A stretch of DNA of 58,079 bases from assembly GCA_900552125.1 (NCBI GenBank), contig URYK01000016.1:1-58079 (forward strand). Reading direction: 5' to 3'. Origin of the DNA: an uncultured Solobacterium sp. Lineage in GTDB: Bacteria; Bacillota_I; Bacilli_A; Erysipelotrichales; Erysipelotrichaceae. Position 1 is the stretch's first letter; the number at the start of each line of letters is the position of its first letter. The translations under genes were made by a program, and so were the position numbers. The notes below the pieces were generated by a model that was given only the letters and a program-made list of their open reading frames with translations, was not told where the DNA came from and did not search any database. Shown here in pieces: positions 15,422-23,857 of this stretch.

Positions 15422-15946
15422 TTATTTATATGCGTGCTGTGCAATAAATTCAGATGTATCTTTTTTATCTACAAGAAGTCTTGCGAACTGACACATTTCA
15501 CTTAATGCTTCATTTAATCCAGTTCCACCTTTTTTAGGCATCTGTAGAATTGTTACTTTATCCTTATATTCTGCAATTGCTTCTTCACATTCTTTTGACA
15601 TTATAGCAAATGCAGGAATGTCAGTGTGTTCATTAATAGTCAAAGCTGTTTTAGCTGCCATTAATCCATATCCGGGATAGTTAAAGCAAGGTCCGCAGAT
15701 TACTACATCTGGTTTGAATTTTTTTGCCATTGCGGCAAATTTCTTAGCATTCAGTTCTGGATCTTCTTTAAATGTTCCATCGCCACACCATAAAGTTGCG
15801 ATTACTTTTCCATCATTTTGTTCCAAGAAACGCTCAAACATTCCACAAGATCCTACTGCCATAGGTTTCCCACCCATTGGAAGATCAGGACTTTCTTTTC
15901 CTCCTAATCCTGCTTGTGTCTGATCAAAAATCATCATTACTTTCAT
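15422..15946 (-). CDS. GrdB-related putative oxidoreductase
   Basis: This 174-aa protein resembles the catalytic region of GrdB-type glycine/betaine reductase subunits: FDQTQAGLGGKE near the start, IATLWCGDGTF, and VVICGPCFNYPGYG in the middle. It is much shorter than GrdB (about 430 aa) and shows no in-frame TGA, so it is not a selenoprotein; cysteines sit at about 34, 54, 84 and 87. No other reductase-complex gene (grdA, C, D, E) is nearby. It follows the PTS EIIC gene and probably acts on the imported compound, but the reaction is unknown. Confidence 0.7.
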   Translation of the reverse strand: MKVMMIFDQTQAGLGGKESPDLPMGGKPMAVGSCGMFERFLEQNDGKVIATLWCGDGTFKEDPELNAKKFAAMAKKFKPDVVICGPCFNYPGYGLMAAKTALTINEHTDIPAFAIMSKECEEAIAEYKDKVTILQMPKKGGTGLNEALSEMCQFARLLVDKKDTSEFIAQHAYK

Positions 15947-15976
15947 GTTCTCACTCCTCGTCTATTTATTATTATG

Positions 15977-16016
15977 CCATAAAAACAGGCGGTTGCAAAG
16001 ACAGCCTGTTTTTATT
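15977..16016 (-). terminator. Intercistronic terminator between EIIC and the GrdB-related gene
   Basis: AAAAACAGGC and GCCTGTTTTTA pair across a short loop immediately after the EIIC stop, with T-rich sequence on both strands. It would reduce, not abolish, expression of the downstream gene. Confidence 0.55.
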
Positions 16017-16017
16017 T

Positions 16018-17373
16018 TTATAGATCATCTAAATCTAATGATGCGAAGTCAATTTCATCTTCTTCAGAAGTTGTATTTTCAATAGCAGCTTCATCTTCTA
16101 GATATTTTTTATCCAATGTTTTGATAAATGGATAGTAAACTAACATACCTAATATTAGAAGGAATATCTGCCATGCAGAAGCTGTCCAAGAACCTGTAGA
16201 TAGCCATCCTGAGAATCCGATTGGAGTTGTCCAAGGTAAGTTAACACCTGTTGTTCTTGGGATGATTTCAAATACAGTTGCATAGTATGACAATACTAAG
16301 TTCATCATTGGTACAAAGATGAATGGAATAATGATAATTGGGTTTAATACAATTGGTAAACCGAAGATGATTGGTTCGTTAATTCCAAAGAATCCAGGTA
16401 CAATTGATAAACGTCCAAGTTGTTTAATACGCTTAGATTTACATACAGTTACCATTAAGATTACTAAAGATAGAGTAGAACCTCCACCACCAAAGTTAGT
16501 AAAGAAGTTACTGAATGGGTTTGTGAAGATATATGGTAATGCTTCACCAGCTTCAAATGCTAGTAACTGTTTTGCAGTTAATACGTTACCAATGAAGTAT
16601 ACAGAGTTACATACAGCTGGTCCGTTAATTCCGAAGAACCATAAGAATGTACACATGAAAGAGTAAAGTGCGTTAGCTCCTAATGTATCTCCTAAACCTT
16701 CAAGTGGTGTCTGTAGAATTGCAACGATGAAATCTTGCATTGTACCAAATTCTGTGAATGAGAATACGATACGAATCAAGAATGCACATGCCATAACGAT
16801 TGCACTTGGTACTAAAGCAGCGAAAGAATCTGTTACTGCAGGTGGAACACCCTGAGGCATTTTAATTGTCCAACCTTTTTTATAAGCATAACAGAATAGC
16901 CATACACCTAAAATCGCACAAATAAGTGCCATGAAGATACCGTTTGGCCCGATATAATCAAATGATAGACCAGATACTGTAGCACCTTCAACTAAAGCAC
17001 CTTCAGCGTCTGTAGCTGTGTGTGAAGTAGGCATTAAGATAAAGAATGCAACTACTGCAACTGCAGCACCCTGAATTTTATCTCCTCCAAATTCACGTGC
17101 CATTGCATAACCTGTACCTAATGCAGTTAATAGACCAGTACAGTTAAATGATGCTCTAGAAACCGCAGTGAACCATCCGGCCCAATCTGGTCCTAGTACA
17201 CTTGCAATTGCTTCATCCCATCCTGGAATAGGGAAATTCGCAATTAATAGGAAAATTGAACCAACAATCAATAATGGAGTAGTAATTAGAAAGCCATCAC
17301 GGATTGCAATTAGTACTCTGTTCTTTGTAAGAACATCGGCTAAAGGCATCAAATATTTTTCGAGTTTATCCAT
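16018..17373 (-). CDS. PTS EIIC component, lactose/cellobiose family
   Basis: This 451-aa polytopic permease is the membrane channel of a Lac-family PTS that imports and phosphorylates a sugar or glycoside. The opening LEKYLMPLADVLTKNRVLIAIRDGF is typical, and GFFGINEPIIFGLPIVLNP is the hallmark EIIC motif. No EIIA or EIIB lies beside it; the matching EIIA and EIIB genes are about 8-9 kb away under the same operator type. The C-terminal tail is acidic. The substrate is unknown. Confidence 0.92.
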   Translation of the reverse strand: MDKLEKYLMPLADVLTKNRVLIAIRDGFLITTPLLIVGSIFLLIANFPIPGWDEAIASVLGPDWAGWFTAVSRASFNCTGLLTALGTGYAMAREFGGDKIQGAAVAVVAFFILMPTSHTATDAEGALVEGATVSGLSFDYIGPNGIFMALICAILGVWLFCYAYKKGWTIKMPQGVPPAVTDSFAALVPSAIVMACAFLIRIVFSFTEFGTMQDFIVAILQTPLEGLGDTLGANALYSFMCTFLWFFGINGPAVCNSVYFIGNVLTAKQLLAFEAGEALPYIFTNPFSNFFTNFGGGGSTLSLVILMVTVCKSKRIKQLGRLSIVPGFFGINEPIIFGLPIVLNPIIIIPFIFVPMMNLVLSYYATVFEIIPRTTGVNLPWTTPIGFSGWLSTGSWTASAWQIFLLILGMLVYYPFIKTLDKKYLEDEAAIENTTSEEDEIDFASLDLDDL

Positions 17374-17405
17374 AATAATAAAACCTCTCTTTCCTTTCGC
17401 TTAAA

Positions 17406-17467
17406 ACTTTACCATAATTTCACACATTGTAAAAATTAAATCATTTCCTATGTCTAGGAAATGATTT
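17406..17467 (-). promoter_or_regulatory. Operator B and -10 for the PTS EIIC operon
   Basis: The palindrome with 13-base arms AAATCATTTCCTA / TAGGAAATGATTT and spacer TGTC (17438-17467) is the longest of the set. It is centred 44 bp from the centre of TAAAGT (17406-17411, minus strand). A partial -35 TTTACA lies 16 bp upstream of that hexamer. The leader would be about 26 bases. Confidence 0.72.
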
Positions 17468-17480
17468 CTATGATTTATTC

Positions 17481-18089
17481 TTAAGCGTGGAACGCTTCTC
17501 CCTGCTGTTCCTCTTTATTACTGATTTCACATGTACCGGCAATATAATCATGGATCATTTTTCTTGATGTACTTGCCATCCCCATTAAGATTGATATTGC
17601 ACTAATAATACCAAAAAGATAAACTGCCATATCCATAACATTTACTCCTGTTGCAATAGATACGATTTGACGTAAATAACTGGAACTATTGGCAATATAT
17701 CCTTCTATCAGCATAACACCGATTACTTCTCTTTTAATAATTGTCCAAAAGTCTACATTACTGCCATCTTTTTTAACAACCTTTATTTTCATGATACGTT
17801 TACCAAATGTTTGTCCTTTGTATACAAATAATTCTAAAACAACAAAGTAACCTATGTAGAAAACAATACCAAGTATACCCGCTAATATCGCCATATTTGT
17901 TGGCAGTGTTGATAAATCCTGAGATACATCTGTTGTATGCTTAACAAACGAATTAATTAACACAATTGGAATTCCTGCAACCATAGTCGCAATATACCAG
18001 TCAATAAAATAAGCAATCAGACGAGAAAAGTTATTGATTTTTCCTTCTCCTAATTTAATTCCTGCTCGAAATGATTTTGTATTTTTCAT
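17481..18089 (-). CDS. RDD-family membrane protein
   Basis: This 202-aa protein starts its RDD domain at about residue 25 (RLIAYFIDWYIATMVAGIP), with four predicted helices and the conserved GQTFGKRIMKIKVVK segment. RDD proteins are poorly characterised; some are linked to ion transport or to compatible-solute exchange. It lies 12 bases after the PRD regulator and should be co-transcribed with it. Confidence 0.85.
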   Translation of the reverse strand: MKNTKSFRAGIKLGEGKINNFSRLIAYFIDWYIATMVAGIPIVLINSFVKHTTDVSQDLSTLPTNMAILAGILGIVFYIGYFVVLELFVYKGQTFGKRIMKIKVVKKDGSNVDFWTIIKREVIGVMLIEGYIANSSSYLRQIVSIATGVNVMDMAVYLFGIISAISILMGMASTSRKMIHDYIAGTCEISNKEEQQGEAFHA

Positions 18090-18101
18090 AAGTACCTCTC
18101 T

Positions 18102-20012
18102 TTATTCTATTATCTTTGCGATAAATTCTTCATAACTTTGTGTCTCTAATAATGAAGCAAAATGATTAGCATCATTAATCATATTACTTAGCCAAGAGAA
18201 AAACATCTTTAATATATTGGATTGTTCCTCATTAGTTGCTAACAACATTACCATCTTAACTTCAAAATCTCCCCATTGAATTGGTTTCTTTAAGAATGCA
18301 ACCGAGATAGAAGGTCGAATACTTGCGACATTTAATGAATGTGGCACTGCAAAAGAATATACAAAACTTGTAGCTGCCATCTTTTCTCTTTGTAATACAG
18401 ATTGTTTAAAGCCCTCATTACAATAACCTAGTTCTTCTAAACGATCACACATATAAGTTATAACTTCTTCTGGAGTCTGTAAATCTAAGTCGTAATAGAA
18501 AGTCTTTTTTTCAATTAGTTTCACTAAGCTTTCTTCGAATTCCTTACGGAAACGTTTTTTATCCAATAAATTTAATGTCTGAAATATCTTACTCTCATCC
18601 TCATTATTTAGAAACAATGATATTTGTATAGTAGGTATTTCCAAATTATGCTTTAGCTGTAAAGTTGTTAGGATAATATCGGGTTTTATATTTTTTATGC
18701 TTTTCTCTTCAAAAAAGCTGACACAGTCTACAATATCCATACGTTCAGAGAATAGATTTTCAATCTTTTTTACACAAAGATTACTTAAAGCCTGATCAAT
18801 TGGATAGATCATAACAGCTCGATATTTACTATGAGTATTGTATCTTTCGTATGCAGCTCCTAGATGTAGTGCTAAAAATCCTAATTCATTTTCAGAGATA
18901 TCCATTTTAAGTTCTTGTTCTAATAGTTCTCCTACTCTTATTGCCAATTCAAATACTAGCGGGTATTTTCTTTTTAGTTCCTGCAAATAGATATTTGAAA
19001 TGTTTATATTTTTATTTCTTCTTTCAATTAAGCCTTGGAGATGTACAGCTAATCCACTTTTTAAATCTGTATCTTTAGAGAAATCAATATCAAAATTATT
19101 ACGTATATTTTCAATGATTTCATCAACTAACATATCTACATTTAGATTTTTTTTATAGGAGTTAACTAGGTCATTCGATAAAGTAACTGATCTTTTTCCC
19201 ATTAATTGCATAGCAAGTAGTTTAACTTCATCATCCACAACTTCAATACGTATTCTTTTTGATAAACGTTCAAAGAATTCTTTCGCAATCAAATACTCTT
19301 TATGTTCCTGTAATTGTGGAATAGATCTGGAAGTCTCAATATAATTGTATCTTAGCATACGTTCTACAGCTATTCCTACATGGATCATTAACATCGGCAT
19401 AGACATTTCTCTAACATGATAATTATAATGATTTAAAACATCTTCTAATTCTTTCTTTACTTTCAGCAAATCAAAGTCTTGAAACATACTTGATAATCTA
19501 TTCAGATTTAAGAAATTACCTTGTGTTTCCTGTGATAACAGTTCTTTATACAGCTGCCGTTTACTTTGCTCACTGCCTTCCAGATGAATATAATTACGAG
19601 AACGAACTAGTTTTATATCATCATAAGGTTCTAACATCTTCTTTATTCGTTTTATATCATTATCAATAGAGTAACCGCTAATAAATACCTGATCTTGTAA
19701 ATCTAATAAGTTAATTTCACTTTTTTCAAACATTAGTTCCTGAATGATATAAATACATCTTTCTTCTGGTGTTTGAGGTATTACCGTATTTAATTCAATA
19801 GGCAATGTAACTAACACTTCCTGATTTATACGATAACCACTTCTTAAGTTAGATTCAATCAATGTCTTATTATAATATCGATTAATGGTATCAATATCAC
19901 TTCGTATCGTACGATCCGATACATTCATCAAACGAGATATTTCTTTTCCTGTTATCCAACTCTTAGAATCATCTAATAAAAGAATTATCTTTTCTTGGCG
20001 CTTATTTAGCAT
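18102..20012 (-). CDS. PRD-containing transcriptional activator (LicR/MtlR type)
   Basis: This 636-aa regulator is often labelled BglG-like, but the DNA-binding helix-turn-helix domains (1-80, with SDRTIRSDI) show it is a DNA-binding activator. PRD1 has His211; its second site is Gln269. PRD2 has His324 and His383. An EIIB-like stretch (398-450) reads IYPIDQALS and lacks the usual P-loop cysteine. A C-terminal EIIA domain has its active His558 in AVPHSLN. PTS phosphorylation of PRD and EIIA histidines normally sets the activity of such regulators. It is preceded by its own copy of the shared operator, so autoregulation is likely. Confidence 0.9.
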   Translation of the reverse strand: MLNKRQEKIILLLDDSKSWITGKEISRLMNVSDRTIRSDIDTINRYYNKTLIESNLRSGYRINQEVLVTLPIELNTVIPQTPEERCIYIIQELMFEKSEINLLDLQDQVFISGYSIDNDIKRIKKMLEPYDDIKLVRSRNYIHLEGSEQSKRQLYKELLSQETQGNFLNLNRLSSMFQDFDLLKVKKELEDVLNHYNYHVREMSMPMLMIHVGIAVERMLRYNYIETSRSIPQLQEHKEYLIAKEFFERLSKRIRIEVVDDEVKLLAMQLMGKRSVTLSNDLVNSYKKNLNVDMLVDEIIENIRNNFDIDFSKDTDLKSGLAVHLQGLIERRNKNINISNIYLQELKRKYPLVFELAIRVGELLEQELKMDISENELGFLALHLGAAYERYNTHSKYRAVMIYPIDQALSNLCVKKIENLFSERMDIVDCVSFFEEKSIKNIKPDIILTTLQLKHNLEIPTIQISLFLNNEDESKIFQTLNLLDKKRFRKEFEESLVKLIEKKTFYYDLDLQTPEEVITYMCDRLEELGYCNEGFKQSVLQREKMAATSFVYSFAVPHSLNVASIRPSISVAFLKKPIQWGDFEVKMVMLLATNEEQSNILKMFFSWLSNMINDANHFASLLETQSYEEFIAKIIE

Positions 20013-20035
20013 AAAAACACCTTCCTTTATCTTAT

Positions 20036-20093
20036 ATTTTACTATAATTTATTTCTTTTGTATTTTTTACCATTTCCTAATATTAGGAAATGG
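20036..20093 (-). promoter_or_regulatory. Operator C1 and -10 for the regulator-RDD operon
   Basis: CCATTTCCTA-ATAT-TAGGAAATGG (20070-20093, 10-base perfect arms) is centred 43 bp from the centre of TAAAAT (20036-20041, minus strand). Confidence 0.68.
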
Positions 20094-20101
20094 AACTTTT
20101 G

Positions 20102-20155
20102 TTCCGAATGTTAGGAAGTAGTCTTACATAATAAATTCATTATTTTTCCTATAAT
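20102..20155 (+). promoter_or_regulatory. Operator C2 (degenerate) and -10 for the YitT gene
   Basis: TTCCGA-ATGT-TAGGAA (20102-20117) keeps the spacer and right arm of the shared palindrome but has one mismatch. It is centred 43 bp upstream of the centre of TATAAT (20150-20155, plus strand). The match in geometry to the five better copies is the main support. Confidence 0.6.
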
Positions 20156-20182
20156 GGATATGCATTATAAGGGGGTCATCTG

Positions 20183-21064
20183 ATGGCTAAGAAAATAAAA
20201 GATCTTCAAAAAATAAGATCGATACGTTTTATTATATCTATTATTATGATTGTCGCAAGTAGTCTGTTGCAGGTTTATGTAATAAATGTATTTATGGAAC
20301 CGTGTAATCTATTATCTAGTGGATTTACAGGTGTAGCGATTTTATTAAATAAAATTAGTAATTTATTTGGTTTTGATTTTTCTACTTCTCTTGGAATTCT
20401 AGTTCTAAACATTCCGGCAGCTTTACTTGCCTATAAGAATGTTTCTCATAGATTCACTTTATTAAGTTGTATTCAATTCATACTAACATCATTCTTCCTT
20501 AAAATTTTGGATTACGCTCCTTTATTTAATGATTTGACATTGAATGTACTATTTGGCGGTTTCCTATATGGTATGAGTATTGTACTAGCATTACGTGCTG
20601 ATGGTTCTACTGGTGGTACTGATTTTATTGCCCTATATGTTTCAAATAAAATCCATAAAAGTATTTGGGACTATGTATTTATCTTTAACTGTTGTATGTT
20701 AATTATATTTGGCTATCTATTTGGTTGGGTCCATGCTGGTTATTCTATTATTTTCCAGTTAATATCCACAAGAACAATTTCCAGCTTCTATCATCGTTAT
20801 TCTCAAATAACAGTTGAAATTACTACCAACGACCCTGAAGTTGTAACAGAAGCATTCATAAATAATTTTCGACATGGAATGAGTGTTGTCAGTGCTTATG
20901 GAGGATATAGTAAAAAACGTTTCTTTATTTGTAAAACTGTTGTAAGCAGCTATGAAGTAAGAGATGTTGTAGACTGTATCCGAAGTGCAAAACCAGATGT
21001 TTTAATTAATACATATAGTACCATGAATTTCTATGGTAAGTTCTATCAAAAACCGATTGATTAA
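20183..21064 (+). CDS. YitT-family membrane protein
   Basis: This 293-aa protein has a membrane domain of about six helices (residues 15-200; NLLSSGFTGVAILLNKI is the conserved substrate-like motif) and a C-terminal DUF2179 cytoplasmic domain (about 220-285, HGMSVVSAYGGYSKK). Its function is not established. An AAGGGGGT site precedes the ATG. It is divergent from the PRD regulator and its promoter carries a copy of the shared operator, which places it in the regulon. Confidence 0.9.
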   Translation: MAKKIKDLQKIRSIRFIISIIMIVASSLLQVYVINVFMEPCNLLSSGFTGVAILLNKISNLFGFDFSTSLGILVLNIPAALLAYKNVSHRFTLLSCIQFILTSFFLKILDYAPLFNDLTLNVLFGGFLYGMSIVLALRADGSTGGTDFIALYVSNKIHKSIWDYVFIFNCCMLIIFGYLFGWVHAGYSIIFQLISTRTISSFYHRYSQITVEITTNDPEVVTEAFINNFRHGMSVVSAYGGYSKKRFFICKTVVSSYEVRDVVDCIRSAKPDVLINTYSTMNFYGKFYQKPID

Positions 21065-21090
21065 AAGAGATACTAATCTCTTTTTTCTTT
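21063..21090 (+). terminator. Terminator after the YitT gene
   Basis: AAAAGAGAT-ACTA-ATCTCTTTT forms a perfect 9-bp stem and is followed by more T. Confidence 0.8.
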
Positions 21091-21162
21091 TTCTTATTAA
21101 TAAGTATAATTAAAAATATAAAAAAGCTTGTATAATAATAGCATATAAGGAAGGTCAGTTAT

Positions 21163-22926
21163 ATGAAGAAAGAAAAAGAGATAAAAATAATATTAAAAAA
21201 CATATATAATTTATTAGACTGGAAACAAAAAAGAAATTTTATTTTTATAATTTTTATTATGATTATATCTGCCTTTTTATCGCAAATAACTCCAAAAGCT
21301 ATTGGATGGATTACAGATGAAATATTAAAACAAAGCGAAATAAATTTTTTTCATGTAATTCCTATTCTACTTCTTATTTTAATAGTTAATGTAGGTAATG
21401 AACTTATGATCATACTACGTAGAATAATGGTTGAAGACACTGCGACTAAAACAGAACAAAAAGCTAGAGGAATTGTAATTTCATCTTTATTAAAAGCTCC
21501 ATTACTATATTTTAAAGAGAATATGACCGGAAATATACATGGTCGTTTAAACCGTTGTCTTGAAGGTACAATTAAGTTAGAAAAACTTTTATTTATGGAT
21601 TTTGCTCCTGCAATCTTTAATAGTATTGCCGCAATTGTAGTAATTTTTACTACCTTGCCTATTATTCTAGCTTTGCCAATGCTTTTGGTTATTCCTATAG
21701 GAATTGCCATAGTCTTTCGCCAAATTAGTACACAAAAAGGTATTCGAGTTGAACTATTAGAAACAAAATCAGAAATGGATGGATCAATTGTTGAATTACT
21801 AAATGGAATTGAAGTCATAAGAATGATAGATAGTGTTTCACTAGAAGAAAATCGCTTTGATAAAAAATCTGAATATCTAAGAAATAAAGAAATGAAACAC
21901 CATATACAAATGGCCAAATATGATAGTTTAAAATTTTTAAACGAAGTATTCTTTACAATATTTATGATTGGCACATCTGCCTATCTTGCGACAAAAGGAT
22001 ATATTAGCGTAGGCGCTGTTTTAACATCTTATTTATGTTTCTCTCAGTTAATAACCCCATTGGAAGAATTACATAGAATTTTAGATGAACTATCTGAAAG
22101 TATGGTACTTGCTGAAGATTTTTTCAAAATGACTTCCATTACTCCAGATTTTTCTTATTCTATTAATAAACTGGATTCACAATTAACATATACTCCCTCT
22201 TTATTAGATATAGTTAACCTTTCATTTTCTTATAATCATAAAGATTATATACTAAAAAATATAAACATATCTCTTCAAAAAGGTACCTTTTTAGGTATTG
22301 CTGGACCAAGTGGTTGTGGGAAATCATCTTTTATTAAAGCAATATGTAGATTAGAACCATTTGAAGGTGAGATTTATATGGAAGGAATGCCTATTTCTTC
22401 CTTATCAAGAAAAGAAATTTCTCAGTTTATTTCTTTAGTTCCTCAAAATCCTTTTATTATCGCAGGTACTATTTATGAAAACATTTGTTATGGATTAGAC
22501 TACAAACCAAATGAAAGAGAAATTATTACCGCAATACAAAAGGCTTATTTAACAGATTTTATTGCTTCACTTCCTAACAGTTTAGATACACTTGTTTCCG
22601 AAGGAGGAAGTAATTTATCTGGAGGACAAAAACAACGTATTGCACTTGCAAGAATTTTTTTAAGAAAACCTAAAATACTAATTTTAGATGAAGCATCATC
22701 TGCATTAGATAATACTTCTGAAAGATATATTCAAAATGAAATAGAAAAATTAAATATTGAATATAACATGACTATTATTTCTATAGCTCATCGATTAACT
22801 ACCTTAAAAAACTGCGATAAGATTATTGTTATGAATGAAGGTAAGATTATTCAAGAAGGTAAATACGATAATTTAATTCAAACACCTGGTATATTTAGTG
22901 ATATGTATTATGGAAAGATTAAGTAA
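21163..22926 (+). CDS. ABC transporter, fused permease and ATPase
   Basis: This 587-aa half-transporter, probably an exporter, acts as a dimer in the membrane. An N-terminal six-helix domain (about 25-300) precedes an ATPase with Walker A GPSGCGKSS (about 383), the Q-loop VPQNPFI, signature LSGGQKQR and Walker B ILILDEASSALD, followed by the H-loop SIAHRL. The substrate is unknown; lipid, peptide and drug exporters share this layout. It has its own weak promoter (TATAAT near 21132) and lacks the operator of its neighbours. Confidence 0.92.
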   Translation: MKKEKEIKIILKNIYNLLDWKQKRNFIFIIFIMIISAFLSQITPKAIGWITDEILKQSEINFFHVIPILLLILIVNVGNELMIILRRIMVEDTATKTEQKARGIVISSLLKAPLLYFKENMTGNIHGRLNRCLEGTIKLEKLLFMDFAPAIFNSIAAIVVIFTTLPIILALPMLLVIPIGIAIVFRQISTQKGIRVELLETKSEMDGSIVELLNGIEVIRMIDSVSLEENRFDKKSEYLRNKEMKHHIQMAKYDSLKFLNEVFFTIFMIGTSAYLATKGYISVGAVLTSYLCFSQLITPLEELHRILDELSESMVLAEDFFKMTSITPDFSYSINKLDSQLTYTPSLLDIVNLSFSYNHKDYILKNINISLQKGTFLGIAGPSGCGKSSFIKAICRLEPFEGEIYMEGMPISSLSRKEISQFISLVPQNPFIIAGTIYENICYGLDYKPNEREIITAIQKAYLTDFIASLPNSLDTLVSEGGSNLSGGQKQRIALARIFLRKPKILILDEASSALDNTSERYIQNEIEKLNIEYNMTIISIAHRLTTLKNCDKIIVMNEGKIIQEGKYDNLIQTPGIFSDMYYGKIK

Positions 22927-22950
22927 AAAAAACCCTAACTGGGTTTTTTT
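22925..22950. terminator. Bidirectional terminator between the ABC transporter and M19 genes
   Basis: AAAACCC-TAACT-GGGTTTT with A and T runs on each side serves both converging genes. Confidence 0.75.
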
Positions 22951-23854
22951 ATAAATAATCTTTCATAAACTTATATGCATTTTCGTAACAGATTTTTCGA
23001 ATTTCCTCTTTGGTAAATCCATTTTTCTCTAATGCAATCGCAATATTACCGATTTCTGTGATATCTTTAATTCCTATAACATTACTTTCTTCCATACCTT
23101 CTATATAATCCATGAAATCAAATCCTAATGCTATATGTTCTACTCCAATATGATTTTTAAGATATTTTATAACTTCAATATAGTCTTGAAGTGTAGCTTT
23201 ATCTTCTTTTTTCTTTACAAACCAACGAACACAGATAGCACCTACTAAACCTTTTTTATCTTTAATAACCTGTAATTGTGGATCACTTAAATTACGATAA
23301 TGATTATATAAAGCTTTCACATTACTATGAGAAGCTATAATAGGTTCTTCACTTGCTCTTGCAATATCATAAAAGTTCCATTCGCAACAATGACTAGTGT
23401 CAATTGCCATATGTAATCGATTCATTTCTTTAATTACTTGAATTCCCTTTTCTGTTAAAGGTTTATTTCCTTTTTTAGCTCCGAGTGCTAGCTCATTTTC
23501 ATCATTCCAGCATAAAGAACCTAAACGAACATGATGTGCATATAACCATTTAACCTTTTCTTCAACGTTTTCTTTGATGCCGCACATTCCTTCTACCGCA
23601 AGGAATACCTGTATTTCTTTATCATCTTGAAAAGAGAAATATTTACTTTCCTGAATTTTATTTTCTGCATATAAAATGGTTTCCTGCATACAACGCCAAT
23701 CCTCACTGCCACTAAAACAACAGACAATTGTGGAAAATTTCATATTTCCTTTCTTAAATCGAGGATAATGAAAATTATCTAAACGATTAGGTTCCGTATC
23801 TTTATGTTCATAAATATCATTACCAATATCATCATGTAAATTTGAAAAAATCAT
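22949..23854 (-). CDS. M19-family membrane-type dipeptidase
   Basis: This zinc dipeptidase of the renal-dipeptidase family hydrolyses dipeptides, including some with D-residues at the C-terminus. The early His-x-Asp (NLHDDI), AIDTSHCCEWNFYD, IIASHSNVKAL and YRNLSDPQ motifs are all present. It is 301 aa, somewhat short, and lacks a signal peptide, so it acts in the cytoplasm. It starts 3 bases after pepF and shares its promoter. Confidence 0.9.
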   Translation of the reverse strand: MIFSNLHDDIGNDIYEHKDTEPNRLDNFHYPRFKKGNMKFSTIVCCFSGSEDWRCMQETILYAENKIQESKYFSFQDDKEIQVFLAVEGMCGIKENVEEKVKWLYAHHVRLGSLCWNDENELALGAKKGNKPLTEKGIQVIKEMNRLHMAIDTSHCCEWNFYDIARASEEPIIASHSNVKALYNHYRNLSDPQLQVIKDKKGLVGAICVRWFVKKKEDKATLQDYIEVIKYLKNHIGVEHIALGFDFMDYIEGMEESNVIGIKDITEIGNIAIALEKNGFTKEEIRKICYENAYKFMKDYL

Positions 23855-23857
23855 AAA

